Shown here: in pieces, positions 35,876 to 44,192 of the stretch | Position numbering within the stretch: position 1 is the first letter of the stretch | How the letters are laid out: each line of letters opens with the position of its first letter | Origin: OLB11 sp041392835 | GTDB lineage: Bacteria > Bacteroidota > Bacteroidia > Chitinophagales > Chitinophagaceae | NCBI GenBank assembly: GCA_041392835.1 | Contig: JAWKLF010000006.1 | Coordinates: 62,001 to 126,000 of the forward strand | Reading direction: 5' to 3' | DNA: 64,000 bases | Notes under the pieces: model-generated | The model's database searches: none | What the model was told of the DNA's origin: nothing | The model's input: the letters and a program-made list of their open reading frames with translations, nothing else | Made by a program: the position numbers and the translations under genes

Positions 35876-36259
35876 CTATCGTTTACATTCTATTACATCA
35901 AATCTTCTGTGGAAACTTGCTCCTAATTCAACCAGTTGTTCTGCTTCAATTTCGCTTTTACAAACAAGAACGAATTTCGGTTCAATCGTAAAAGGCATTT
36001 TCTTCATTCTGTTGACAGTAATAGTATTTGAACCCATATTGAATAATGCTTCAACTGCTTTTAAATCATACAATTCATCAAATACAACTAACTTTGTTTT
36101 TTCGGTGCATTTAGAAAAAAGGAAAGGGTCTTCGTGAGTTTTTTTACCTCTATGACAGATGAAAACTACTTCATCATTTTGAAACTGACTTGCAATTTCT
36201 CTTGCCTTAGTTGTTTTGCCACTACCTCGGTTACCTGTGATTAAAATTGATTTTTGCAT
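35876..36259 (-). CDS. Small P-loop ATPase
   Basis: A 127-residue protein with Walker A GNRGSGKTTKAR near residue 8 and Walker B KLVVFDELYD near 56, followed by a sensor-like TITVNRMKKMP and a basic end. It is about two-thirds the size of the late packaging-type ATPase and similarly organised (P-loop, VVFDE strand, no membrane span), but it lies in the early block. It could be a second, diverged ATPase of the same class or a cassette protein. The downstream spacer has an imperfect inverted repeat (CGTTTTAGC / GCTAAACG). Confidence 0.65.
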   Translation of the reverse strand: MQKSILITGNRGSGKTTKAREIASQFQNDEVVFICHRGKKTHEDPFLFSKCTEKTKLVVFDELYDLKAVEALFNMGSNTITVNRMKKMPFTIEPKFVLVCKSEIEAEQLVELGASFHRRFDVIECKR

Positions 36260-36285
36260 TTTGATATTTTTTTAAGTGTTAATAA

Positions 36286-36378
36286 TTAGTTTGATTTAAG
36301 CCCGCACGAAGAAAGCAATACAGCTAATATCGCATATAAAGCAATAGCGGGGGGTGTGGTAAATTTTAACTTTGACAT
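36286..36378 (-). CDS. 30-residue lipoprotein-like peptide
   Basis: A short reading frame just downstream of the methyltransferase. The product is a hydrophobic segment ending in a lipobox-like LLSSC followed by GLKSN. Mature length would be only six residues. It might be a small membrane peptide or a vestige. Support comes only from its neat composition and position. Confidence 0.4.
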   Translation of the reverse strand: MSKLKFTTPPAIALYAILAVLLSSCGLKSN

Positions 36379-36389
36379 TTTGTTTCTAT

Positions 36390-37142
36390 TTAGTTTTTTT
36401 CGTAGTGCATTTTTATACATCGCATTAAATATTCTGCTATTTTAGGATAAACGGAATCTCCAATTGCTTCGAGTCTATCTTTGTCCAATCCTTTGGAAAA
36501 TTCATCATTTCTTCGTAAACGTGAACCGTTTCCGTACCGTTTAATCCGTTCAAGTAGCATTGATACATCAGTTTGTCCTGGTACTTTTCTTTCGAGAAAT
36601 ACTTCCTGTAGCTTTTTAAAGAGCTTAAAAGTCCTTTTCGGGCATCGGACTTGAGCGGTGTTGGGAGTATATGCAATAATGAATAGGCGCTTTCTAATGT
36701 GCCGAGCTCCAAACTGTCTAGCTGATAGCACTTTCCATTCTGCATCATACCCGAGGGCGGCCAAGTCATATAAGATATACTCAAGCCCTTTATTAAGTAG
36801 GTTTGAACTATTTTCAATAATGACATATCTAGGGCATACGATTTTAATAATGCGTTGAAATTCACTCCATAGGCCACTCCTATTGCCTTGAAGTCCAGTT
36901 TGTGAGCCAGATACTGATATATCTTGGCATGGAAAGCCGCCCGTGAGTATATCAACGTAGGGGAGGTGTTGGATTGTTGTAATGTCGCCATAGAGTTTAA
37001 TTTTTGGAAAATGTTGTTTTAAAATGTTCATTTTGTACTTACTTATTTCCACAGCGAACAGGCTTTCTATACCTACTCGATGCGCACCCAGGGAAAAGCC
37101 CCCAATGCCTTCAAATAACCCGCCATGTGTAAGTGTTTTCAT
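36390..37142 (-). CDS. DNA cytosine-5 methyltransferase
   Basis: A 250-residue m5C methyltransferase. Motif I is GLFEGIGGFSLG, motif IV is GGFPCQDIS with catalytic Cys72, motif VI is IIENS (usually ENV), motif VIII is ARHIRKRLFIIA and motif X is GDSVYPKIAEYLM. It is short because the target-recognition region between VIII and X is compact (about 50 residues). No restriction enzyme is adjacent, so it is probably an orphan phage methyltransferase that protects the element's DNA. The recognition sequence cannot be read from this. Confidence 0.92.
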   Translation of the reverse strand: MKTLTHGGLFEGIGGFSLGAHRVGIESLFAVEISKYKMNILKQHFPKIKLYGDITTIQHLPYVDILTGGFPCQDISVSGSQTGLQGNRSGLWSEFQRIIKIVCPRYVIIENSSNLLNKGLEYILYDLAALGYDAEWKVLSARQFGARHIRKRLFIIAYTPNTAQVRCPKRTFKLFKKLQEVFLERKVPGQTDVSMLLERIKRYGNGSRLRRNDEFSKGLDKDRLEAIGDSVYPKIAEYLMRCIKMHYEKN

Positions 37143-37145
37143 TGT

Positions 37146-38423
37146 TTAATTTTTGTGTGTGAATGTCATATACTCAATACCGTTGCTTTTATATCTATTA
37201 TAGTTGTTATGTTTGTTAATTTCCAACTCATTGAGCTCTGCCCAGGTGCGCACCCACTTATTGAATGTTTTTTGGTGCAGGCGTTCTTTTCCTTTGTTTT
37301 CGGATATAAAGGCCTCCATGAGCTTCTTGGGCTCAAACTGATTGTTAAAATCCATTTGCCCCAATACGGTATCATTCATGTATTCTATAAACTCCTCCCC
37401 GGCAGTATCTATGAGTTTGTTTACTTCATAGTTTTCTAAAGGAAATTCTATCAAACCGTTTTCAAGGTAAAAGCGTATGCAGTCTATCATGTAGGCGTAA
37501 AACATGGCATATTGCTCTTTATCCCAATCGTAAAAAAACATTCGGCCAAACTCCTTAACAGGAGTGTGTTCTCCGTTGAAGTAGTTGGAAAATTCAATAA
37601 TTTGTTGGCGACCTTTGTTGCTATCGCCACCGCCTTTGAGGCTGGTATTAGTAGAGATGTAAAATTTGGGGCTATCCTCGAACGATAATGTGATGCTGTC
37701 TTTGCCTTTTTTCTCGAATGTAAATTCTTCGGTAATCATGCCATACAAGCGCTCAAAATCAAAGTTTTTTAGTACGTCATTGAAGTTGATCAGTTCAGTA
37801 TCAATATTTGCTTTTTGAAATGGAAAGGGGCTATCAAACTTGAAGTTTTTGCCATCTATCAAGCACATGTTGAGCATTTTTCCGAGTGCTTTAGAAAATA
37901 GACTTTTACCAGTTCTTCCATTGTTTTCGCCATTGGTGCGCAGCTGCTTATCTACAGCTATTACAGCCTTGGTAATAGCAGGGTTTTTGTATCTGTGTAG
38001 CAAGTAGCCTATAGTGGTGGCTATACTGGACACCTTGCGTGCATCATCTTCGGTGTATTTATCTATGGCTTTTTTTTCTCCCAATACGGCTAGGAGTATG
38101 AAGCGATTAAAGTCGCATTGGGCATAGTCTATATTTTGATAATCAAACTCTATGACTTGTTTTTTCCATATAAAACTTTCTAATTCGTTGTAAGAATGTT
38201 CTGTAATGCCTGCCTTACTTATAGATAAATATTTGTTTTTAAAATATACAAATGCATTCTTTTCGGTGTCTTTTTTGAATATTGGTTTTTCGTATTCCAA
38301 ACCTTCGAGTAGATTGATACTGCAATAATTTTTTGCACCACGTCTAAACATTTCTCGCACCGCTTTAAGCTGTAGCCTCATCTTTTTGAGGTATTTTAGA
38401 AAAATTCCTGATTTTATAGGCAT
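37146..38423 (-). CDS. SF3-type replicative helicase
   Basis: A 425-residue protein with a superfamily 3-like ATPase core. Walker A is GENNGRTGKS (165-174), Walker B is LINFNDV (211-217), and further strands include FYISTNTSLKGGG (motif C region with Asn) and an arginine-containing GRMFFYDWD. The C-terminal 100 residues (EFIEYMNDTVLGQMDF and beyond) form a winged-helix-like tail usual for phage and plasmid helicases. It lies 8 bp downstream of the VirE_N/primase-like gene, and together they form a primase-helicase module for self-replication. Confidence 0.82.
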   Translation of the reverse strand: MPIKSGIFLKYLKKMRLQLKAVREMFRRGAKNYCSINLLEGLEYEKPIFKKDTEKNAFVYFKNKYLSISKAGITEHSYNELESFIWKKQVIEFDYQNIDYAQCDFNRFILLAVLGEKKAIDKYTEDDARKVSSIATTIGYLLHRYKNPAITKAVIAVDKQLRTNGENNGRTGKSLFSKALGKMLNMCLIDGKNFKFDSPFPFQKANIDTELINFNDVLKNFDFERLYGMITEEFTFEKKGKDSITLSFEDSPKFYISTNTSLKGGGDSNKGRQQIIEFSNYFNGEHTPVKEFGRMFFYDWDKEQYAMFYAYMIDCIRFYLENGLIEFPLENYEVNKLIDTAGEEFIEYMNDTVLGQMDFNNQFEPKKLMEAFISENKGKERLHQKTFNKWVRTWAELNELEINKHNNYNRYKSNGIEYMTFTHKN

Positions 38424-38431
38424 GATAAACT

Positions 38432-39538
38432 CTACTGCTTGGTAGGTCTATGGATGAATTGGTAATTATCGTTTTCGAGCGGATAGCGATAGAAACCATT
38501 GGCTTGCAAAAATTCTATAGCATCGTCGTAGGCAAATTTGTACTCTATTTTGCGTGTATTGGGGTTTTCTACTTCGTACCAAAATTGTATGTCTTTTTTA
38601 TTTTGGCTCTGATGGTCGGGTGTGTCTTGTGGTTTGGTAGGCTTAGACGAACTCTTATAAGGGCTTTTACTTTCTTTTTTCCATTGGCCAAATTGTTGGG
38701 AAAATGTAGCGTATGTACTGCTTACGCTGGCTTTGGTTTCTTTGTGGTTGTGGAGTGGGCAGGTGCTTTGCAAGTGTGCTATACAGCTACTTGAGTCTAT
38801 GCCAAAGGATTTGCAAAAATGGCAAAAGTGGGTATTGTAGTGGTTATAGCCACCCGGCGCATCGGGGTAGTGCTTTACTGCCATTTCGTGGCATTTGGCC
38901 AAGGGGTCAAAGCCCTTTTTGTAGTTTGGTGTTGGGATGTCTTGGGGTGGTTCTATATAGGTGTATTTTCTTCTATAAAATCGGTATCCACACATTGATA
39001 CCATCGGCAATAAATACATCTTGATCATGCGCCAAAAACAGCGAAGCGACATACATCTTTACCGTCCCTATGGCATACATATTGACTAAGTAGGTAGCTA
39101 TGGCTGTAAAGAATTGCAGATGAGTGGCAGTTTTGATTTGTATATCAAAAATGACCTTTAGCCCATTGCCTGACGGGCTTGTAAAGCAAGCTACTACGTA
39201 GGGGTCTGCGGATAGTTGATCCTTAATTAATTTATGTTCTGAAGCTGCTATATTATCTATATCTATACATATATGGCCGCTGTGCTCAATAAGACTACTG
39301 GCATTGCGTTTTGAAAATGTTCCACTAAAGGTTACTGCCGGGAGTTGCTTTTTAAAGTCTGCTTTTCTCTTTATTTTTTCCTCCCTTATAATTCTTTGTA
39401 TGTAGCCTACATTATCTATATTGTTTTTAATCCATTCAATGCAGTAGCAATGCTTATACTTTGTTCGGGCTGTGTATTGGTTACTTTTCTGAAAAGTGAT
39501 ATTTGGTTTGTTTGCATGTAGTTATTTTTTTCGGTCAT
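38432..39538 (-). pseudogene. VirE_N/BT4734-like primase-domain protein, several frameshifts
   Basis: The start at 39,538 opens NQISLFRKVTNTQPEQSISI, the family N-terminus. The frame breaks near 39,421 in an AAAAA run, then continues as KNNIDNVGYIQRIIREE, PAVTFSGTF and HICIDIDN (family Asp motif). Further frame changes occur near 39,065 (GGG), 39,035 (TTTTT) and 38,980 (TTTT), after which the 206-residue C-terminal part (FYRRKYTYIEPPQ to the end) is open. Reassembled length is about 365 residues. The domain is tied to replication in Bacteroidota mobile elements. Four one-base shifts at homopolymers suggest sequencing errors or decay; the C-terminal part alone would lack the primase-like domain. 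Confidence 0.75.
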
Positions 39539-39595
39539 GTTCAAAAAGGAGGAGCAAAAACATTTTTGCGATAGATATTATAATTTTTTTAAGCA

Positions 39596-40012
39596 TTAGG
39601 ATTTGGCTAATAGTGGATTGTAAAGGCATTCATAGTACTTATCTTTACTTATCTCGCAGTAATATATGTGTGCTCCATGCTTTCCTACTTTGCTCTTTAC
39701 TAGCTCGGCTATGGCATCTTGGGCCATGTAGCCAATGGACTTGTACACAAAGCGTTTGGTAATTTTGTGCATGGTGTATTCTATGTAGTAATACTTAAAC
39801 ATGAGGTGTGTTTTTTTATTTATTATTAAATTTATTTTTTCAGATAGCTCGCACCATGCTTGGGAGAGCTGCATGTATTTTTCTATGCGTTTTTGTGTTA
39901 CTAAAGGTGTGGTAAATGCTACTGGGCTATCTATAGCATAGCGCACCCATTGTATTTTTTTCAGTACTATAGCTCTTTTGCGCTGTAGCTTAGTGAGTGG
40001 TTTTACTGGCAT
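39596..40012 (-). CDS. Early basic protein, unknown
   Basis: A 138-residue, strongly basic protein with helical character (LTKLQRKRAIVLKKIQWVRYA, and the MQLSQAWCELSEKINLII segment). There is no membrane span. It starts 1 bp after the stop of the HTH regulator. I know no family. A DNA-binding accessory role in replication or regulation is possible from charge and location only. Confidence 0.6.
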   Translation of the reverse strand: MPVKPLTKLQRKRAIVLKKIQWVRYAIDSPVAFTTPLVTQKRIEKYMQLSQAWCELSEKINLIINKKTHLMFKYYYIEYTMHKITKRFVYKSIGYMAQDAIAELVKSKVGKHGAHIYYCEISKDKYYECLYNPLLAKS

Positions 40013-40013
40013 C

Positions 40014-40268
40014 TTATAGCGTATTTAAGAGTTTATCTATCTTGATATTGAGCACATCAGCTATGACTTGCAGATTATCTACTGTGGGGCTGTAGTTGTC
40101 GTCTTGGCGGGTGGTTCGGATGCGGTTGAGGGTGGCATATGTAATGCCACGGTTTTTGATTTTGTGGAGTGCTGTGTGTCGCTGATCGGCTGGCATTTCA
40201 GCCAAGATGGCGTTTAGCTTAAATTTAAGACTTTTGGGCGTGTTACTTTTGGATGTTTGAGCTGTCAT
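40014..40268 (-). CDS. XRE-type HTH regulator (Cro-like)
   Basis: An 84-residue HTH protein. The recognition region is NRGITYATLNRIRTTRQDDNYSPTVDNLQVIADVLNIKIDKLL, an XRE/lambda-repressor fold. It is the first gene of the leftward early operon, divergent from a second HTH gene at 40,404. By position it is the Cro-like partner of the immunity switch. A TACGTTTG box on the minus strand at 40,353-40,360 is a likely promoter. Confidence 0.8.
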   Translation of the reverse strand: MTAQTSKSNTPKSLKFKLNAILAEMPADQRHTALHKIKNRGITYATLNRIRTTRQDDNYSPTVDNLQVIADVLNIKIDKLLNTL

Positions 40269-40297
40269 AGAGTTTGCTTATATGATTATTTTAATAC

Positions 40298-40388
40298 ATA
40301 AATGATTATATTTGCTAACTCATATATGAGTATTATTAATCATTTATGATTACAAACGTAAAGAACAAATTCTTTATAATAAAGAATA
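40298..40388. promoter_or_regulatory. Immunity control region with nested palindromes
   Basis: Outer inverted repeat ATAAATGATTA (40,298-40,308) / TAATCATTTAT (40,337-40,347) encloses a 14-bp palindrome ACTCATATATGAGT (40,318-40,331). To the right are the palindrome ATTCTTTA TAA TAAAGAAT (40,369-40,387) and the 15-mer TAAAGAACAAATTCT (40,359-40,373). Consensus -7 boxes point right (TATATTTG, 40,307-40,314) and left (TACGTTTG, 40,353-40,360), so the two transcripts would begin face to face and overlap by about 25 bp. Confidence 0.65.
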
Positions 40389-40403
40389 AATTATCTATTT
40401 AAC

Positions 40404-40817
40404 ATGGACTTAACCTTTAATGATAGATTTGAATCAATGCTAAAAGAGTTGGGATATAATGCCAATAGGTTTGCTGTAGAGCTTGGATATAATGGTAATA
40501 AAAAGATTCAGCGTTTAATAGGAACGTCAAATAAGCCTAGTATAGATATTCTTTTAGATATAAAGAACAAATTCTCTAACATTAATATTGAATGGTTGCT
40601 AACAGGCGAAGGAGACATGTATAAGCCAAAGGATAGCAGTGTAGATTTGGCTAAGTGTCAAAAGGAGAGGGATACTTTATTTTCAATGTTAATCGAAAAG
40701 AAAGAGGAGATAGAACGACTAAAAGAAGAAAAAAAAATTTATAAAAATATTCCTTTTGACAATGCAGAATTGAATGAAGATAACGAACTTTATAAAATTA
40801 AAAAAAAACAAAAATGA
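40404..40817 (+). CDS. CI-like repressor with coiled-coil C-terminus
   Basis: A 137-residue protein. Residues 1-75 are a phage-type HTH of the repressor class found widely in Bacteroidota (RFESMLKELGYNANRFAVEL, ending IEWLLTGEGDMYK). Residues 85-115 form a charged coiled coil (LIEKKEEIERLKEEKK) instead of a LexA-like protease domain, so induction would not be by RecA-driven self-cleavage. It is divergent from the Cro-like gene. Its own coding sequence holds a 15-bp copy of a promoter-region sequence at 40,561-40,575. Its stop overlaps the next start (ATGA). Confidence 0.82.
   Translation: MDLTFNDRFESMLKELGYNANRFAVELGYNGNKKIQRLIGTSNKPSIDILLDIKNKFSNINIEWLLTGEGDMYKPKDSSVDLAKCQKERDTLFSMLIEKKEEIERLKEEKKIYKNIPFDNAELNEDNELYKIKKKQK
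40561..40575 (+). repeat. Intragenic copy of a control-region 15-mer
   Basis: TAAAGAACAAATTCT is identical to 40,359-40,373 upstream of the repressor gene. A perfect 15-bp match inside the gene suggests an auxiliary operator. Confidence 0.5.
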
Positions 40818-41284
40818 AATACACATTATTATTTCTAACCCTTATTTTATCGGCATTTATATCTAGAGCTCAAGAAATAAACGAACCTCCACCGCCATTA
40901 CAAGAGAAAAAAGAAATTGAGCGTCGAGATTTAATTGAAAATAGTCGGACGAATCTAACTATAAGAAACAATACCAATAAAACTGTGTATGTAAGTTATG
41001 TAGCTTATGATGCAAACGAGGAAAGTTGGACATCACACGGATGGTATACGATAATGCCATACAAGGTAATTACATTGCCTCTTGGAGATTATAAAGGTGC
41101 TGTTTATTTGCATGCAAAAGATGATATACATGTATGGGGCGATAAATGGAATTTTTGTATAGACAAAAAAAATGCTTTTGAAATTGTAAATGCAGATAAG
41201 GTAAAATGTATATCTCAAGCTAAATTTTGGAAAATGCAAGTAGTCCCCGATCAGGTTAATAAGTGGAACATAAATTTACGATAG
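40814..41284 (+). CDS. Exported DUF1036 protein, lysogenic cargo
   Basis: A 156-residue exported protein. A signal peptide (about 1-20, ending ISRAQ) is followed by a DUF1036 domain (about 50-155) with the typical INNKTS-like NLTIRNNTNKTVYVSYVAYD start, ESWTSHGWYTIMPYK, a VYLHAKDD strand and NFCIDKKNAFEI. The start overlaps the repressor stop (ATGA), so it should be expressed with the repressor in the lysogen. The function of DUF1036 is unknown; an envelope role in the lysogen, for example superinfection exclusion, is an inference from location. Confidence 0.8.
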   Translation: MKYTLLFLTLILSAFISRAQEINEPPPPLQEKKEIERRDLIENSRTNLTIRNNTNKTVYVSYVAYDANEESWTSHGWYTIMPYKVITLPLGDYKGAVYLHAKDDIHVWGDKWNFCIDKKNAFEIVNADKVKCISQAKFWKMQVVPDQVNKWNINLR

Positions 41285-41374
41285 TAGTTTTTGTATCAAA
41301 ATGTTTTTTTGAGAATTTGCGCCAATATAAAAAGCTGAAATACAATGTATTATATTATGGATGAAAGAATAAGT

Positions 41375-41390
41375 AACAAGCCATTTTTTT
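41375..41390 (+). repeat. attR, direct repeat copy 2
   Basis: AACAAGCCATTTTTTT identical to 23,754-23,769. It lies between the DUF1036 gene and the stop codon of the chromosomal metallo-hydrolase remnant (41,396), with the sequence GTAACAA / TTGTTAC forming a short inverted repeat around it. Confidence 0.85.
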
Positions 41391-41395
41391 GTTTG

Positions 41396-42214
41396 TTACA
41401 ATTCGTTTATTTTAAAAGTTTTGCCAGGTCTAATACCTTTATCCGTTTTTACAAGTTCACAACATTCATTGCTGGCATCATGTTCAAAAAATAGAATCCA
41501 ATTTTTTTCAATAGCATCTGAGAGTAGAAGGCTCGTTTAAAGTAGAGTAATGGTCGCATATCGTGGGCCATTCACCCACGGCAACGAAATGCATGGAGAT
41601 GGGATTAAATCAGCACAATACAAAATCTTCACGCTCCTTATACTCAATTAATGGAAGCATCATAGCATCTGTGTGCCCATGTACAAATCGAATTTGAAAA
41701 CCATCTGCATTTGTCTTCGTTCATTTTCAATAAACTTCAATTAAGCCACTTGTATAGGTAAGATATTTTCCTTAGTGCAGTTTTTCTAGGCCAAAGGTGG
41801 GTAGCAGCATGCCAGTGTGTGGCATTGCTCCAATAGGTAGCCTTTGGAAATTGCAGCATCAACTCATTGTTTTCTCTTTTTACTGCTCCACCACAATGGT
41901 CAAAATGCAAATGTGTTAAAAATACATCTGTAATATCCTCTGGCTGGAAGCCCACTTCTTGTAAAGATTGTATAAGATTCATTTCGCCATGAGGATAGAA
42001 ATGGCCAAAAAATTTTTCATCTTGTTTGGTACCCATACCAGTGTCTACTTAATATACGTTCAGCTACCACCACAGAGCAAGATTGCATAGCCTATATGTA
42101 CATATTGTTATCGTCTGAGGGTTTACTTTGTTCCACATGCTTTTTTGGGTACCATGTGCATGGCACCCTCCATCTAATTTGGGCTGTTTCTGCATGTATT
42201 GATTGAAGTTTCAT
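41396..42214 (-). pseudogene. Metallo-beta-lactamase-fold hydrolase, decayed
   Basis: Remnant of an MBL-fold metallo-hydrolase of about 270 residues. Recognisable pieces in different frames are KLDGG near the start, the intact segment 41,737-42,036 with GTKQDEKFFGHFYPHGE, TDVFLTHLHFDHCGGAV (the zinc motif HxHxDH) and ATYWSNATHWHAA, and near the end AIEKNWILFFEHDASNECC and KGIRPGKTFKINEL. At least four frame changes separate these pieces. So many shifts in 800 bp point to true decay or very poor local sequence. The stop lies 6 bp from attR, so this was the chromosomal neighbour of ffs before integration. Confidence 0.75.
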
Positions 42215-42260
42215 GGTTAATTGTTTTGAATTTATTTAAGAAAGGTACTATTCGATTTTC

Positions 42261-43538
42261 TTATGCTAAAAGTATTATAAGTCCTACTAAAAATATAATG
42301 ATAAACTTAATGTAGCATTTCTGGAGTTCCTCTAAAGCCATTCTGTTACAGTGCCAAAGGTTGTAGATAATTTATAGCAATACCTTATTTTTTCCAACAC
42401 ATCATAAAAGCTAAAGAAAGATGTCAAAGTTCGGTGGTATTTGGAATCAATTAGAATAAGAAGATCTGCCTAAAGATTGAATGCCCATGATCATACCTAC
42501 ACAAAAAGCTAAAAGATAAAAAGCATGTACAGTATGAACATAAAAAGCCGATATACAAATTACTATCCAGATGGCAACTAATATCATAAGCGCATACAGA
42601 TTTCCGAATTTAGAAGAAATAAATGAAAAGAAATAAGCACCAGCTATTGCAACTAATTGAATAATGAGCACAACAGTCATTAATTCAGAACTTTGCATTT
42701 TAATTTCGGCACTGGCAAAAAAAGTTGCCATATACATTACAGTTTGTACGCCCAAATTATAAAAGAAAAAAGATAGCAAATATTTCTTTAAGAGTGGAAG
42801 TTGTTTAACTTCTTGCCATACCAAAATCAGTTCTTGATATCCGTTTTTGCAAACTTGTATTAGACATTCTTTATTATCTCTTTTAGTTTCGGGCAATGTG
42901 CTAAATGGAATTTGTGCAAAGCCTATCCACCAAAGTCCAACAGCTACAAAACTTAATCGTACGGGCAAAGCACCCAAATGCCAACCTTGAGAATCGTTTA
43001 GTAATATAAAAGCAAAACATACTATCATGAGGAGTACACTGCCAATATATCCCATTGCAAATCCTTTAGCGCTAATAGTATCTTGTTGGTCTTTGCTGGC
43101 TATTTCTGGCAAAAATGCATTGTAAAAAACAAGGCTACCACAATAGCCTACTGAGGCTATAATGGAACATGTAATTCCGAAGTACACATTGACTGTATTG
43201 CTTGTTTCATTTTTTTGAAAAAAAAACATTGCCATACAGGCTAACGCACCTAAATAGCTAAAAAATTTCATAAAAGATTTTTTATTACCTTGACTATCTG
43301 CAATGGAAGAAAGGATAGGGGATAATAGTGCAATCAGAAAAAAAGAAAATGAAATTGAAAAAGAAGCCAAAGCATTTCTATTGAGCGATATGCCAAAAAA
43401 TGGAATACGCTCATCAACTATAGCTGTATAATATGCTGGGAATATAGCTGAAGTAATAATTAAAGAATAAGCAGAATTAGCCCAATCATAAAATGTCCAA
43501 GCTCGAATATTTTTTTTATTATTTAATTCTACAGCCAT
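42261..43538 (-). pseudogene. UMF1-family MFS transporter, 3' end decayed
   Basis: A major facilitator of the UMF1 family (vacuole effluxer Atg22-like). The open part (42,447-43,538, 363 residues) has about ten membrane segments and the family landmarks RAWTFYDWANSAYS at the N-terminus and GIQSLGRSSYS near the end. The last 60 or so residues that should follow (SFFSFYDVLEKI, then FGTVTEWL, then FLVGLIILLA) are present downstream in shifted frames to about 42,261. The substrate is unknown. It begins 3 bp after the ABC ATPase gene ends. Confidence 0.78.
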
Positions 43539-43541
43539 TTT

Positions 43542-44153
43542 TTATTCATGATTTAAGTTGATTATTCGATTACATGTTTCATATTCATACGTGTCGTTGG
43601 AGGCAATAATGACGAGTCTTTCTTTGCCATAGTTTTGAAGTAGTAATTTATAAAGTGCTATACCTTCTTGATCTAAATTGCTTGTAGGTTCGTCTAATAA
43701 AAGTATAGAGGTGTCTGCAAAAAAGGATTGAGCCAATTTTACTCGCTGCTTCATTCCACTTGAAAAGTGGTGTATCTGTTTGCGTTTTGCATCGTCAAGC
43801 CCTACAATATTAATAATTTCGGCTACCTTACTTTTTGATTTTTTAAATGAAAAATGATAATCAAAAAACTCAAGCAATGTTAGTTCTTCTATCAGTTCCA
43901 GATAGGGGGCACAATAAGCTATTTCATGAAATATTTTAGTTTGTGGAATTTCGGTTGTCCCATCAAAATATTTTATCTCTCCTTCAGTAGGAGTTAAAAA
44001 ACCAGCTATAATCTGTAGTAAGGTAGATTTGCCACTTCCATTTTTACCAATGATGGCTACATGCTCAGGTTGTGTAAACGTCAATGAAATTTGATCAATG
44101 ATTTTTTCTGTTTCATATTGTTTACTGATAGTATGGAGTTGTATTTGTAGCAA
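43542..44153 (-). CDS. ABC transporter ATP-binding protein, CcmA-like
   Basis: A 203-residue single nucleotide-binding domain. Walker A is GKNGSGKST, the signature is FSSGMKQRVKLAQ, Walker B is ILLLDEPTSNLD, and the H-loop region reads IIASN instead of a histidine, a change seen in CcmA-like heme-export ATPases. The membrane partner is not adjacent; the next gene on the strand is an MFS transporter. It may be a stand-alone CcmA, but confidence in that name is limited. Confidence 0.75.
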   Translation of the reverse strand: MLQIQLHTISKQYETEKIIDQISLTFTQPEHVAIIGKNGSGKSTLLQIIAGFLTPTEGEIKYFDGTTEIPQTKIFHEIAYCAPYLELIEELTLLEFFDYHFSFKKSKSKVAEIINIVGLDDAKRKQIHHFSSGMKQRVKLAQSFFADTSILLLDEPTSNLDQEGIALYKLLLQNYGKERLVIIASNDTYEYETCNRIINLNHE

Positions 44154-44192
44154 GCAGCAAAGTGTGTTGGAGCAAATATAGCGGAATTGCTT

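Larger units (their letters stand above)
23754..41390. mobile_element. Integrated temperate element (putative tailless virus) at ffs
   Basis: An element of about 17.6 kb bounded by the exact 16-bp repeat AACAAGCCATTTTTTT at 23,754-23,769 (end of ffs) and 41,375-41,390; allowing one A insertion the match extends by five more bases (AAGTA). It contains a tyrosine integrase next to the left repeat, a divergent repressor pair near the right end, replication, anti-defence, packaging-ATPase and lysis genes, and about a dozen single-span membrane proteins. No terminase, portal, tail tube, tape-measure or conjugation gene is seen. Removing it would place ffs beside the metallo-hydrolase gene at 41,396. 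Confidence 0.88.

Noticed and set aside
36437..36991. 184-residue open reading frame on the minus strand
   Set aside because: It lies entirely within the cytosine methyltransferase gene in another frame; the methyltransferase motifs show which frame is real.
39400..39440. Programmed -1 frameshift in the VirE_N gene
   Set aside because: The A-run TTAAAAACA is not a proper slippery heptamer and three more shifts follow in the same gene, so programmed shifting is unlikely.
23754..41390. Filamentous (inovirus-like) prophage
   Set aside because: A Zot-like ATPase and a 42-residue membrane protein would fit, but the ATPase has no membrane span and several wall-lysis genes plus a spanin candidate indicate release by lysis.
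23754..41390. Tailed prophage or conjugative transposon
   Set aside because: I found no terminase, portal, tail, tape-measure, relaxase or type IV secretion gene.
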